Assembly (NCBI RefSeq): GCF_008362905.1
Contig: NZ_VFJB01000003.1
Span: 255,501-319,500 of the forward strand
Direction: 5' to 3'
DNA length: 64,000 bases
Source: Deferribacter autotrophicus
GTDB lineage: Bacteria; Chrysiogenota; Deferribacteres; Deferribacterales; Deferribacteraceae
Positions 8,580-16,388 of this stretch are shown one piece after another (position 1 is the stretch's first letter; each line of letters starts with the position of its first letter). Below the pieces are notes generated by a model. The model was not told the origin of the DNA. It worked only from the letters and a program-made list of their open reading frames with translations, and ran no database searches. Position numbers and translations under genes: made by a program.

Positions 8580-8725
8580 GTACCTAATGTGGAGAAGGAT
8601 ATGATTGTCATTGGTCTAAAAAGACCGTTCGCAATGTTATCCCCACATTAGGCTCCCTTTACTCAGAACAGAACATTAGGCATAAAGCCTGTATTTACGA
8701 TGATAGAGTAAAAAGGGAGCAAGCT
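8580..8725 (+). ncRNA. Putative bridge RNA of the IS110 element at 8517-9777
   Basis: Two large stem-loops precede the recombinase. The first has outer stem CCTAATGTGG/CCACATTAGG (8583-8592, 8643-8652) and inner hairpin GGTCT-AAAA-AGACC (8613-8626). The second has outer stem CTCCCTTTACTC pairing to 8706-8719 with a two-base bulge, and inner hairpin AGGC-ATAAA-GCCT (8678-8690). In loop 1, TGTCAT (8606-8611) equals the left flank at 8511-8516, and CGCAATG (8630-8636) is the complement of CATTGCG at 9775-9781. In loop 2, ACAGAACAT (8668-8676) equals the right end at 9769-9777, and TACGATG (8696-8702) is the complement of CATCGTA at 8514-8520. This is the target/donor loop logic of IS110 bridge RNAs. 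Confidence 0.85.
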
Positions 8726-8749
8726 CAATAAAAAATTTGAGGTGAGTAA

Positions 8750-9760
8750 ATGTATAAGTATCAAAAGGTGGTAGGTATTGATGTATCGAAGTTGAATTTA
8801 TCCATAAGCGTATATGATGGTAAGAAGTATAGTTTTTACGAAGTTTCTAATAATACTAACTTATTTAAAAAAGATTTTTTTGACAAAGAGAGATTAGATT
8901 TATCAACCACACTTTTCATAATGGAAAACACAGGAGTATATCACTTAAAGTTAGCAACCTATTTAGTAAAAGAATTAGGATGTATAGTATCAGTAGTAAA
9001 TCCGCTTGCAATAAAAAACTTTATAGGTATTGATTTAAACAGATTAAAAACAGATAAGGCAGACTCTAAAAAGATAGCAGAGTTTGGTTATATTTATGGT
9101 GATAAATACTTATTTAGTCCTACAGATGAACTCTCAGAAAAGATAGAATTAACGTTAAACATGATAGATGATTTTTATAATCAAATAAACACGCTAAGTA
9201 ATCAATTGGAAAGTTTAATGCAAAGATACTATAAATTTCCTGAAATAATAAAAAGTTACAAAAGCATGATAAAAACATATCAAAGAAAGATTAGAGAAGC
9301 GGAGAAGGAACTAGAGAGATTAATAAAGAAAAATTTTAAAGTGGAATATGAGCTTTTACGTAGTATTCCAGGTGCTGGATTAAAGTTTTGTTCACTTGTA
9401 ATAGGTAAACTTAAATGTTTTAAAAATTTCGATAAGGCTAAGCAAGTAAGTTCATATATTGGGATTTGTCCTAGTCCTTATGAGTCAGGGAGTTCAATTA
9501 AAGGCAGAGGTAAAATATCCAAGAGGGGTAACACGTATATGAGAAAAATATTATTTATGTGTTCATTAAGTGCTTGTAAGCATAACAGGAGCTGTAGGAC
9601 TTTGTATTATAGGTTGATTGCATCTGGGAAACCTAAAAAGCTAGCGTTAATTGCTGTTGCAAATAAATTAATAAGACAAGCTTTTGGGATATTGAAAAGT
9701 GGAAAACCTTATGATCCTGATTATCATGCAGGATTAACACATAGTGCAAAAAATGCTTGA
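8750..9760 (+). CDS. IS110-family DEDD recombinase (transposase)
   Basis: This 336-residue protein has an N-terminal RuvC-like DEDD domain (GIDVSK at 9-14, ENTGVYH near 59, DKADSKKIAEF near 105) and a C-terminal Transposase_20 domain (ELLRSIPGAG, then GSSIKGRGKISKRGN with the expected serine region). It is only distantly similar to the IS110 protein at 49334-50521, so the two elements are different types. The start has a good ribosome binding site (TTTGAGGTGAGTAA-ATG). In known relatives this recombinase acts with a bridge RNA encoded upstream of it. Confidence 0.93.
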   Translation: MYKYQKVVGIDVSKLNLSISVYDGKKYSFYEVSNNTNLFKKDFFDKERLDLSTTLFIMENTGVYHLKLATYLVKELGCIVSVVNPLAIKNFIGIDLNRLKTDKADSKKIAEFGYIYGDKYLFSPTDELSEKIELTLNMIDDFYNQINTLSNQLESLMQRYYKFPEIIKSYKSMIKTYQRKIREAEKELERLIKKNFKVEYELLRSIPGAGLKFCSLVIGKLKCFKNFDKAKQVSSYIGICPSPYESGSSIKGRGKISKRGNTYMRKILFMCSLSACKHNRSCRTLYYRLIASGKPKKLALIAVANKLIRQAFGILKSGKPYDPDYHAGLTHSAKNA

Positions 9761-9777
9761 CTTTTAACACAGAACAT

Positions 9778-9803
9778 TGCGAGCGTTAGCGAAGCAATCT
9801 CTT
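9778..9803. repeat. REP-like unit half, right flank of the insertion sequence
   Basis: TGCGAGCGTTAGCGAAGCAATCTC is the remainder of a REP-like unit interrupted by the IS110 element. The following bases up to about 9815 also resemble, in inverse, the sequence at 50640-50665, so this was one dispersed repeat before insertion. Confidence 0.8.
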
Positions 9804-9914
9804 TATTACCAATACGTTTAGGATCGAGTTATGTATTTGCAATATTTCTTTTTGTATTATGCAACAACTTCATTTCATAAAATGAAAACTTATTAAGAAA
9901 ATTTTTATTTAAAT

Positions 9915-9939
9915 AGTTCTCACTTTTTCAGTGAGAACT
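9915..9939. repeat. 25-nt palindromic repeat, class A (unoccupied)
   Basis: Arms AGTTCTCACT and AGTGAGAACT enclose TTTTC. It is followed by ATTTAACG and then the octamer array. It is the same palindrome that carries an IS110 insertion at 960 and 49131 but is unoccupied here. Confidence 0.88.
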
Positions 9940-9942
9940 ATT

Positions 9943-10006
9943 TAACGTTCTAACATTCATACGTTCCAACGTTCTAACGATCATACGTTTTAACGTTCTA
10001 ATATTT
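9943..10006. repeat. Degenerate 8-bp tandem array, AACGTTCT type
   Basis: Successive octamers read AACGTTCT, AACATTCA, TACGTTCC, AACGTTCT, AACGATCA, TACGTTTT, AACGTTCT. The same 8-bp period occurs at 39025-39062. The stretch after it (10031-10080) drifts into heptamer-like CCTTAAC/TTGAACC units. No gene is seen between 9778 and 10299. Confidence 0.75.
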
Positions 10007-10074
10007 CGTAAATTGAAAACGTTTTTCGTTTCACTATTCACTTCACCCTTAACCCTCAGCCTTAACCTTAAACA

Positions 10075-10285
10075 TTGAACCCGTGAAATACAACTGTCGA
10101 CTGTTTTTTGATGAGATAGACGTAATAAGCGTCGTTGTTAGTGATTGGGCGTTCGTAGGTCATTATTCCACGGGTTGAACCTTGAACACGTGTAATAAAG
10201 CATTTGTATAGTATATTGACTACGCACAACTCAAGTTTTATTGTTCGGAAATTACAATGCGTACGGTATTATTACACGTGTTGAA
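10075..10285. repeat. Two adjacent ~105-nt imperfect dyad elements between GAACCTT heptamers
   Basis: Element A (10075-10179) has arms TTGAACCCGTGAAAT and ATTCCACGGGTTGAA. Element B (10182-10285) has arms TTGAACACGTGTAATAA and TTATTACACGTGTTGAA. The two are nearly the same length but differ in interior sequence; each outer stem pairs with itself, with one mismatch in B and two in A. Both are bounded by GTTGAACCTT. Smaller inner dyads exist (GACG/CGTC in A, TACGCA/TGCGTA in B). No coding frame is seen. Confidence 0.65.
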
Positions 10286-10299
10286 CCTTGAATAACTAT

Positions 10300-11415
10300 T
10301 TATATGTTTTTACTGTAAATTCTGTATGTTTTATAAACTGATGCACCCATTTTTTGTAAGGCCAAATTCATAGGTTTGTTATCTTCTAATATCCAGGATA
10401 ATTCTCCTTTATAAAAACCATGTTTAAACCCGTTTTCAAATGTTTTATAGTAAAGCAGGTAGTCAAGACCTCGATTTCTAAATTCTTTTACAATTCCAAG
10501 AGTAATTACCCTTGCAAAATCGATTTTCTTAAATCCTGTTATAAATTTAAATATACCAAAGGGGAAAAGTTTACCATTAAGTTTAATTAGGATTTGATTG
10601 ATATCAGGAAGGGTTAAAGAAAATCCTACAGGTTTCCCCTCATATTCTGCAATAATACATAAATCGGGTATTATTATACTTTTTAGATTTTTTGCCATGA
10701 AGTCAAATTCTTCATCTGTCATTGGGACAAAACCCCAGTTCTTTTCCCATGCACTGTTGTATATTTCCTTGATTAACTCTAGTTCTTCATAAAACTTTTT
10801 CATGTTTACAGAGCGAAGTGTTACATTTAGTCTATTTTTTAATAAGTTGTATGCTTTTTGTGCTCTTTCTGGAAAATCATTCACTTCCATTTTATAGGCA
10901 AGAACGTCCTTTTCCTTTTTAAACCCGCATGATTCTATAAGGTGGGGGTAATATTCGTAATTGTATGTCATCATTATTACTGGCGGTAAATCATAAGAAT
11001 CTAAGAGAATGCCAATTTCATGGTTTGTGGAGAAATTGAATGGACCAATAACCTTTTTAATACCTTTATTTTTTAGATAATTAAGAGCATGCTCAAAAAG
11101 TTTTTTTACTACTTCTAAGTCATCAATAAAATCAAGAAAACCAAAATACCCAGTTTGTTCTCCTTGAAAATTGATAAAGTTATGATCAATTATTGCTGCA
11201 ATTCGTCCAGCGATTTTTCTATCTTTGTAGGCTAAAAAATATGAAACATCAGCATGATTAAAAAAAGGATTTTTTTTTGGATTAAAAAATTCCTTTCTTT
11301 CAATAGTTAGATGAGGCACATAATAAGGACAATTTTCATAAAGAGTTAAAGGGAATTTTATAAATTTTAATAATTCACTTTTATTTTTGACTTCTTTTAT
11401 AATTATGTCTGACAA
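10300..11415 (-). CDS. GNAT-type N-acyltransferase, possible bacterial ceramide synthase
   Basis: This 371-residue protein has a GNAT/acyl-CoA acyltransferase character: an N-terminal segment with YFLAYKDRKIAGRIAAIID, a central GPFNFSTNHEIGILLDSYD and a C-terminal VITLGIVKEFRNRGLDYLLYYKTF that resembles an acetyl-CoA-binding motif A. The length and its position 3 bases after a serine palmitoyltransferase-like gene fit the bacterial ceramide synthase family first described in Caulobacter. That would N-acylate the sphinganine product. The fold assignment is fairly secure; the substrate is inferred from the neighbour. Confidence 0.6.
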   Translation of the reverse strand: MSDIIIKEVKNKSELLKFIKFPLTLYENCPYYVPHLTIERKEFFNPKKNPFFNHADVSYFLAYKDRKIAGRIAAIIDHNFINFQGEQTGYFGFLDFIDDLEVVKKLFEHALNYLKNKGIKKVIGPFNFSTNHEIGILLDSYDLPPVIMMTYNYEYYPHLIESCGFKKEKDVLAYKMEVNDFPERAQKAYNLLKNRLNVTLRSVNMKKFYEELELIKEIYNSAWEKNWGFVPMTDEEFDFMAKNLKSIIIPDLCIIAEYEGKPVGFSLTLPDINQILIKLNGKLFPFGIFKFITGFKKIDFARVITLGIVKEFRNRGLDYLLYYKTFENGFKHGFYKGELSWILEDNKPMNLALQKMGASVYKTYRIYSKNI

Positions 11416-11418
11416 TTT

Positions 11419-12603
11419 TTAAACCAGTACCCCAAGTTGTTTTGTAACTTTTTCAATTTTTTCAAGAGCAAAATCTATTTGCTCAAAAGTATGTGTGGCC
11501 ATAACACTTAGTCTTATAATTGCTTTTCCAGGTTCGACTGCAGGGGTAACTACAGGATTTACAAATACTCCTTCATTTAAAAGCATCATGCACACTTTAA
11601 AAACATCTAAGTCAGTACCTATTTGTACTGGAATTATGGGGCTAACACTATTTCCTGTATCAAGTCCCAATTCTTGCAAGCCTTTACGTAACCTGTGGGT
11701 ATTTGCCCATAGTTTTTCAATCCTTTCAGGCTCGTTTTTCAAAATTTCAAGAGAAGCTTTTACAGCTGCGGCATTTGCAGGGGACATTGAAGCTGAAAAA
11801 ATTAGCGCCCTTGAACTATGCTTTAAATAGTCGATTATTTCCTTTGATGAGGCAATAAATCCTCCAAGGGATGCAAAGGATTTTGAAAAGGTTCCCATAA
11901 TAAGAGCTACATCATCTGTAAGTCCAAAATGATCACAAGTACCTCTTCCATTTGTTCCAAAAACACCGATACCATGGGCGTCATCAACCATAACTTCGGC
12001 ATTGTATTTTTTTGCAATTTTTACGATATTTGGCAAATCAGCAAGGTCCCCTTCCATACTATAAACACCATCTACAACAACGAGTTTTCCTCGCTCAAGC
12101 TCAATAGATGATAATTTATTTTCAAGGGATTCCATATCGTTATGGTTAAATCTAAGCATTTTACCAAGAGTAAGACGGCATCCTTCGATTATGGATGCAT
12201 GAACTAATTTATCAATAATCACATATTCGTTTCTTCCTACAAGAGGAGCTATTGCACCTTGGTTTGCCTGAAAACCTGTTGAATAGAGTATTGCTGCTTC
12301 TTTTCCTACGAAATCAGCTAACTCTTCTTCCAATTCAATATGAATATCTAATGTCCCATTCAAAAATCTTGAGCCGGCACAACCTGTTCCATATTTCTTA
12401 ATGGCGTTAATGGCTGCCTCTTTAACTTTGGGATGATTTGTAAGCCCAAGGTATGAATTTGAGCCAAGCATTAAAACTTTTTTACCATTAATAATTACTT
12501 CTGTGTTTTGCTCAGACTCGATTACCCTGAAATAGGGGTAAAGACCTAACTGTCTAACCTGCTCGGCATCTTTAAAATTGTAGACTTTATTGAATAAACT
12601 CAA
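11419..12603 (-). CDS. Serine palmitoyltransferase-like alpha-oxoamine synthase (PLP)
   Basis: This 394-residue PLP enzyme of the alpha-oxoamine synthase family condenses an amino acid with an acyl-CoA. The motifs [48 protein letters not shown] and the PLP-lysine loop [13 protein letters not shown] are present. The [18 protein letters not shown] segment resembles Bacteroidetes serine palmitoyltransferases more than KBL or BioF. It would start sphingoid-base synthesis. A cysteate-using (sulfonolipid) homologue is an alternative, since cysE and a cysteine desulfurase lie in the same unit. It is 34 bases downstream of nifS, with an acyltransferase gene after it. Confidence 0.7.
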   Translation of the reverse strand: MSLFNKVYNFKDAEQVRQLGLYPYFRVIESEQNTEVIINGKKVLMLGSNSYLGLTNHPKVKEAAINAIKKYGTGCAGSRFLNGTLDIHIELEEELADFVGKEAAILYSTGFQANQGAIAPLVGRNEYVIIDKLVHASIIEGCRLTLGKMLRFNHNDMESLENKLSSIELERGKLVVVDGVYSMEGDLADLPNIVKIAKKYNAEVMVDDAHGIGVFGTNGRGTCDHFGLTDDVALIMGTFSKSFASLGGFIASSKEIIDYLKHSSRALIFSASMSPANAAAVKASLEILKNEPERIEKLWANTHRLRKGLQELGLDTGNSVSPIIPVQIGTDLDVFKVCMMLLNEGVFVNPVVTPAVEPGKAIIRLSVMATHTFEQIDFALEKIEKVTKQLGVLV

Positions 12604-12637
12604 AAACTCCTCCTAAATAATGGAAATTATAACAAAT

Positions 12638-13798
12638 TTATCTTTTATTGTAAAGGGGAGACATTTGCCTCAATTTATTTACACTATCTTTTATAATTTC
12701 TACGGCTTTGTCAACTTCTTCCATAGTATTAAATCTTCCAAAGCTAAATCTTAGAGCTCCATGTGCATCAACCGGGTCCACATTGATGGCATAAAGCACG
12801 TGGGATGCGTCCACACTATCTGATGTACATGCACTTCCTGTGGAGCAGCATACTTCATTTGCATAAACCATCAAAGCTTCTCCTTCAATATATTTGAAAC
12901 TTATATTTGATATGCTGCACACCCTTTTTTCTCTGTCTCCATTTAAGATTGTATCAGGTATTTCATTCAAGATTCTACTTTCAAATTTATCTCTTAATGT
13001 TTTAACATGCTTTATATCTTTTTCTAGTTCATTTTCGATTATTTCGCATGCTTTGGCTATTCCAATAATATAAGGCACATTTTCGGTTCCAGCCCTTAAT
13101 CCAAATTCATGATGTCCACCATGGATTATTGGTATTAGAAAATCTTTTATTCTTTCTTCTGCATATAGCACACCAATACCTTTTGGAGCATATATTTTAT
13201 GCCCAGAAAATGTTAAAAGATGAACTCCTAACTTGGATACATCTATAGGCATTTTACCCATTGCTTGTACAGCATCGGTATGAACAATAATTTCTTTTTC
13301 CCTTGCAATTTTTGTAATTTCTTCTATGGGCTGAATTGTTCCTATTTCATTGTTTGCAAGCATAATTGAGATTAAAATAGTATCATCGCGAATTGCTTTT
13401 TTAAGTTCATCTATATTGATAATTCCATTCTTTTCTACAGGTAGGTAAGTAACTTCAAACCCTTCCTGTTCTAAATATTTGCATGTCTCTAAAACTGCTT
13501 TATGTTCAATTTTAGAGGTGATTATATGTTTACCTTTTTCACGCAGGCCGTAAGCTACACCTTTTATTGCCATATTGTCAGACTCTGAACCGCTTGCTGT
13601 GAAAATTATTTCTTGAGATTCTGCCTTTATACTTTTTGCAACCGTTTCTCTTGCTCTTTCAATGTCTTCTCTAATTTCTCTCCCCAGAATATGAATACTA
13701 GATGGATTTGCAAACTTCTCTTTGAAATATGGTTGCATAGCTTCAATTACACGGGGGTCCATTGGAGTTGTTGCGCTATTGTCAAAATAGATAGACAT
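12638..13798 (-). CDS. nifS: Cysteine desulfurase (NifS/IscS family)
   Basis: This 386-residue PLP enzyme takes sulfur from cysteine for Fe-S clusters and other sulfur uses. YFDNSATTPMDPRV starts the protein, SGHKIYAPKGIGVLY carries the PLP lysine, and the active cysteine is in CCSTGSACTSDS near residues 323-330. The gene starts directly after the stop of an IscR-like regulator. No iscU or nifU gene is adjacent, unlike many isc operons, so the scaffold must be elsewhere. Confidence 0.92.
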   Translation of the reverse strand: MSIYFDNSATTPMDPRVIEAMQPYFKEKFANPSSIHILGREIREDIERARETVAKSIKAESQEIIFTASGSESDNMAIKGVAYGLREKGKHIITSKIEHKAVLETCKYLEQEGFEVTYLPVEKNGIINIDELKKAIRDDTILISIMLANNEIGTIQPIEEITKIAREKEIIVHTDAVQAMGKMPIDVSKLGVHLLTFSGHKIYAPKGIGVLYAEERIKDFLIPIIHGGHHEFGLRAGTENVPYIIGIAKACEIIENELEKDIKHVKTLRDKFESRILNEIPDTILNGDREKRVCSISNISFKYIEGEALMVYANEVCCSTGSACTSDSVDASHVLYAINVDPVDAHGALRFSFGRFNTMEEVDKAVEIIKDSVNKLRQMSPLYNKR

Positions 13799-14227
13799 TT
13801 ATAGATCCTCCTTCTTTAAGGTAAAATTCTTATATACTAAATCATCAAATGTAATCTTTTCCAAAAAATTATCAATTAGATTTTTCAATTCAAACCATAT
13901 CCAATTGATACTACAGCTTTTAGCATGCTCACAAGCATCTTCATCTATACAGTCTACAGGTTTAATAGGACCATCCATAATATTTACAACATCCTTTAAA
14001 GTAATTTCTTTAAGAGGCTTACTGAAAATATATCCACCATAAATACCCCTTACTGAATCAACAATGCCTGCTTTTAGTAGCTGAGAAAAAATTCTTTCTA
14101 AATATTTCATTGAAATAGATTCCATTTCTGATACTTTTTTTAATGATACTGGTATTTTGTCTCCCCCTGCTATTGCAAGAGCATAAAGAGCTCGTATGGC
14201 ATATCTACTTCTTGTTGTCACTTTCAT
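13799..14227 (-). CDS. Rrf2-family transcriptional regulator, IscR-like
   Basis: The winged-helix protein of 142 residues starts [18 protein letters not shown]. An upstream in-frame start (14269) would add a lysine-rich tail lying inside cysE, so 14227 is preferred. Three cysteines spaced C-x5-C-x5-C ([13 protein letters not shown]) match the [2Fe-2S] ligands of IscR. It probably senses Fe-S status and controls this cysE-nifS unit. Its first 23 bases overlap the end of cysE. Confidence 0.85.
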   Translation of the reverse strand: MKVTTRSRYAIRALYALAIAGGDKIPVSLKKVSEMESISMKYLERIFSQLLKAGIVDSVRGIYGGYIFSKPLKEITLKDVVNIMDGPIKPVDCIDEDACEHAKSCSINWIWFELKNLIDNFLEKITFDDLVYKNFTLKKEDL

Positions 14228-14876
14228 AGTATTCCACCTTTTTTTGTAATTCTTTGATTTCTTTTTCAAGCTCTACCACTCTATCGACAATACAGGAAAT
14301 AGCATTTGCTACAGGATCAGGTAATTTATCGTGGTCAAAGTCCAATAGTTTTTTTTCTTTTTTTGTAACAACTCTACCAGGTATACCGACCACAGTAGAA
14401 TTTGGAGGAACTTCTTTTACTACTACAGAGTTTGAACCAATTTTGGAGTTTTCTCCCACTTCAAAAGGACCAAGAACTTTAGCTCCTGAACCTATTACAA
14501 CATTATCTTTGATTGTAGGGTGTCTTTTACCTTTATTTAGACTAACTCCACCAAGTGTGACTTGATGGTATATAGTTACATTGTCTCCAATTTCCGCTGT
14601 TTCACCTATAACCACACCCATTCCATGATCAATAAAAAATCTTTTACCGATTTTTGCTCCTGGGTGAATTTCAATCCCTGTTAGGAAACGAGATATGTGT
14701 GATATAAATCTTCCTAAGAAATACATCTTGTGTGTCCAAAACCAGTGAGCGATTCTATGCATTATATTTGCATGAAATCCTGGATAACAAAATATGACTT
14801 CAAGGACACTTCTTGCTGCTGGGTCTTTTTCAAAAATATTGTTTATTTCATCCTTAAACCATTTGATAATACCCAT
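14205..14876 (-). CDS. cysE: Serine O-acetyltransferase
   Basis: The protein of 223 residues makes O-acetylserine for cysteine synthesis. The N-terminal helical region is followed by left-handed beta-helix hexapeptide repeats starting at [19 protein letters not shown] and ending at VVGIPGRVV. The [14 protein letters not shown] active-site segment is clear. A coiled C-terminal tail ([18 protein letters not shown]) overlaps the next gene. It is first in the minus-strand unit cysE-Rrf2-nifS-SPT-acyltransferase. Confidence 0.93.
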   Translation of the reverse strand: MGIIKWFKDEINNIFEKDPAARSVLEVIFCYPGFHANIMHRIAHWFWTHKMYFLGRFISHISRFLTGIEIHPGAKIGKRFFIDHGMGVVIGETAEIGDNVTIYHQVTLGGVSLNKGKRHPTIKDNVVIGSGAKVLGPFEVGENSKIGSNSVVVKEVPPNSTVVGIPGRVVTKKEKKLLDFDHDKLPDPVANAISCIVDRVVELEKEIKELQKKVEYYESDNKK

Positions 14877-14914
14877 AATACCTACCCTGGTAGTAGTGTT
14901 TTGTATTAAAAAAT

Positions 14915-14935
14915 AAGGGGTCTTGCTGACCCCTT
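14915..14935 (-). terminator. Rho-independent terminator after the ferredoxin gene
   Basis: AAGGGGTC-TTGCT-GACCCCTT forms an 8-bp stem. Read on the minus strand it is followed by ATTTTTTAAT. It lies 12 bases after the ferredoxin stop and just upstream of cysE, separating the two transcripts. Confidence 0.8.
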
Positions 14936-14946
14936 AAGATTATTTC

Positions 14947-15129
<183 letters not shown>

Positions 15130-15259
15130 TTAATTATAATTATTTTAATAGTCATCTATTGAAACAATGTCAATAATTTTTCATTTTAAAGATTGAATGA
15201 TGGTTGATTTTTTAAACAAAATGTATATTCTTAACCCACAAAAAAAGTTGGAGGAAATG

Positions 15260-15601
15260 ATGGCATACGAAATAAAAATGGTTAAGCTTGTTAGTGGCGA
15301 CACCGTTATTGGGAACTATGATGATGAAACTAAAAGTTTGAAAGATATTGCTGCAGTACAAACAATTCCTGTGGGTGGATCTGGTGTGCAAATAGCAATT
15401 TTGCCCTTTGGTTTTCCTTTTGAAGATGAGATAGGCGGAGAAATATCAAGTGATAAGATATTGTATGAATATACTAAAGTCCCAGAGGAATTGAAAAATA
15501 AATACCTTGAAGCAAAGAGTAACATAAAAATCACATCAAATTTGGAGGGGTTAACACCACCTTCAGGTAGCAATCAGAGTGGAGGCGGTTTGATTCTTTA
15601 A
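15260..15601 (+). CDS. Small LSm-like hypothetical protein
   Basis: The protein of 113 residues starts MAYEIKMVKLVSGDTVIGNYDD. The pattern KLVSGD-x-VIG, a following D-x4-L-x-DIAAVQTIP and a later IAILPFGFPFE resemble small Sm-like proteins seen in phages and some bacteria, but no function is assigned. The C-terminus is glycine/serine-rich (TPPSGSNQSGGGLIL). The frame is open from 15197, but GGAGG at 15249-15253 points to 15257 or 15260. It overlaps the Nudix gene by one base, so the two are co-transcribed. Confidence 0.6.
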   Translation: MAYEIKMVKLVSGDTVIGNYDDETKSLKDIAAVQTIPVGGSGVQIAILPFGFPFEDEIGGEISSDKILYEYTKVPEELKNKYLEAKSNIKITSNLEGLTPPSGSNQSGGGLIL

Positions 15602-16143
15602 TGGAAAAATATTGGAAGTTAATTAAAGTTGAGAAAAAATTTCAGGATCATATTCTCAATATAGATCATAAGTATTATGAGTTTTTAAAAAATGGTGAAA
15701 CGCACCCATTTTGTGCAATAAATACGAAAAATTGGGTTGTGATAATTCCCGTTACGGATAATGGTAGATTTGTTTTGGTAAGACAATTTAGATTTGCAGT
15801 TGAAGATACTACTTTAGAGTTTCCTGGTGGTGCGATCGACTTAGGGGAGCCACATAGTTTGGCAGCAGTAAGAGAACTTGAAGAGGAAACAGGATATAAA
15901 TCTGATGATATAAGATATCTGGGGTTTGTGCATCCAAACCCTGCAATTCTTAGTAATAAATGCCATATTTATGTGGCTTACAATTGTAAGAATGTAGGGA
16001 AAACCAATTTTGATAAATTTGAAGATATAGAGATTGTTTTAATGGATGAAACTGAGTTTAAAAAATATTTAATAGATAATAAGATTACGCATTCAATTGT
16101 GGTGGCTGCTTATACTAAGTATCTTTTGAGCAAAGATCAGTAA
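15601..16143 (+). CDS. Nudix hydrolase, ADP-ribose pyrophosphatase-like
   Basis: This 180-residue protein has a complete Nudix box: GGAIDLGEPHSLAAVRELEEETG at about residues 76-98, with the REL-x-EE-x-G catalytic core. The preceding VLVRQFRFAVEDTTLEFPGG is typical of ADP-sugar pyrophosphatases. It would hydrolyse ADP-ribose or a related nucleoside diphosphate sugar. The start codon overlaps the stop of the LSm-like gene. Confidence 0.85.
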   Translation: MEKYWKLIKVEKKFQDHILNIDHKYYEFLKNGETHPFCAINTKNWVVIIPVTDNGRFVLVRQFRFAVEDTTLEFPGGAIDLGEPHSLAAVRELEEETGYKSDDIRYLGFVHPNPAILSNKCHIYVAYNCKNVGKTNFDKFEDIEIVLMDETEFKKYLIDNKITHSIVVAAYTKYLLSKDQ

Positions 16144-16189
16144 TTGTTTTTTCTGGCGTCATTTCAGTTTTTGCAAATAAGGGCTATTA

Positions 16190-16352
16190 AGAGTAGTAGG
16201 GGTGATAAGGGTTGTAAGAGTAATAAGGGGGAGTAAGGGTTGTAAAGGTTGTAGGAGTGACACTTGAAGTTTATCTCCTTAGCTTCAACCTAAACCTTAA
16301 CCTCGAACTTTGAACATTGAACCTTGAACGTTGAACTTTGAACCTTGAACAA
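16190..16352. repeat. Low-complexity spacer: G-rich repeats, then a 7-bp tandem array
   Basis: 16190-16260 holds imperfect repeats of GTAAGGGTTGTAA / GAGTAATAAGGG. 16299-16352 is a heptamer array: GAACTTT, GAACATT, GAACCTT, GAACGTT, GAACTTT, GAACCTT, GAACAAA. The GAACCTT heptamer also bounds the dyad elements at 10075-10285. No gene is seen. Confidence 0.75.
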
Positions 16353-16370
16353 ATCTTCCAGATCATAAAA

Positions 16371-16388
16371 AATTGGGTGAACCCAATT
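16371..16388 (-). terminator. Rho-independent terminator of the cytochrome gene
   Basis: AATTGGGT-GA-ACCCAATT is a near-perfect palindrome. On the minus strand it is followed by a run of T. It overlaps the cytochrome stop codon (16387-16389), so termination is immediate. Confidence 0.75.

Larger units (their letters stand above)
8517..9777 (+). mobile_element. IS110-family insertion sequence, second type, complete
   Basis: The ends were derived from the insertion site. The left flank ends TGTCAT (to 8516) and the right flank begins after ACAGAACAT (to 9777) with TGCGAGCG. Joining the flanks through the shared CAT gives TGTCATTGCGAGCGTTAGCG, which continues into a REP-like unit almost identical to that at 62207-62236. 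The element therefore sits inside a REP-like repeat. The exact core within CAT cannot be fixed from one copy. It holds a two-stem-loop RNA region and one recombinase gene, with no terminal inverted repeats, as in IS110 elements. Confidence 0.85.

Noticed and set aside
10075-10285. Integron attC sites
   Set aside because: The right arms fit GTTRRRY, but the left arms lack RYYYAAC, there are no cassettes and no integron integrase is in the window.
12638-13798. Complete isc operon
   Set aside because: Only an IscR-like regulator and a cysteine desulfurase are present; iscU, iscA, hscAB and fdx homologues are not adjacent (the ferredoxin at 14947 is a 2[4Fe-4S] type with its own terminator).
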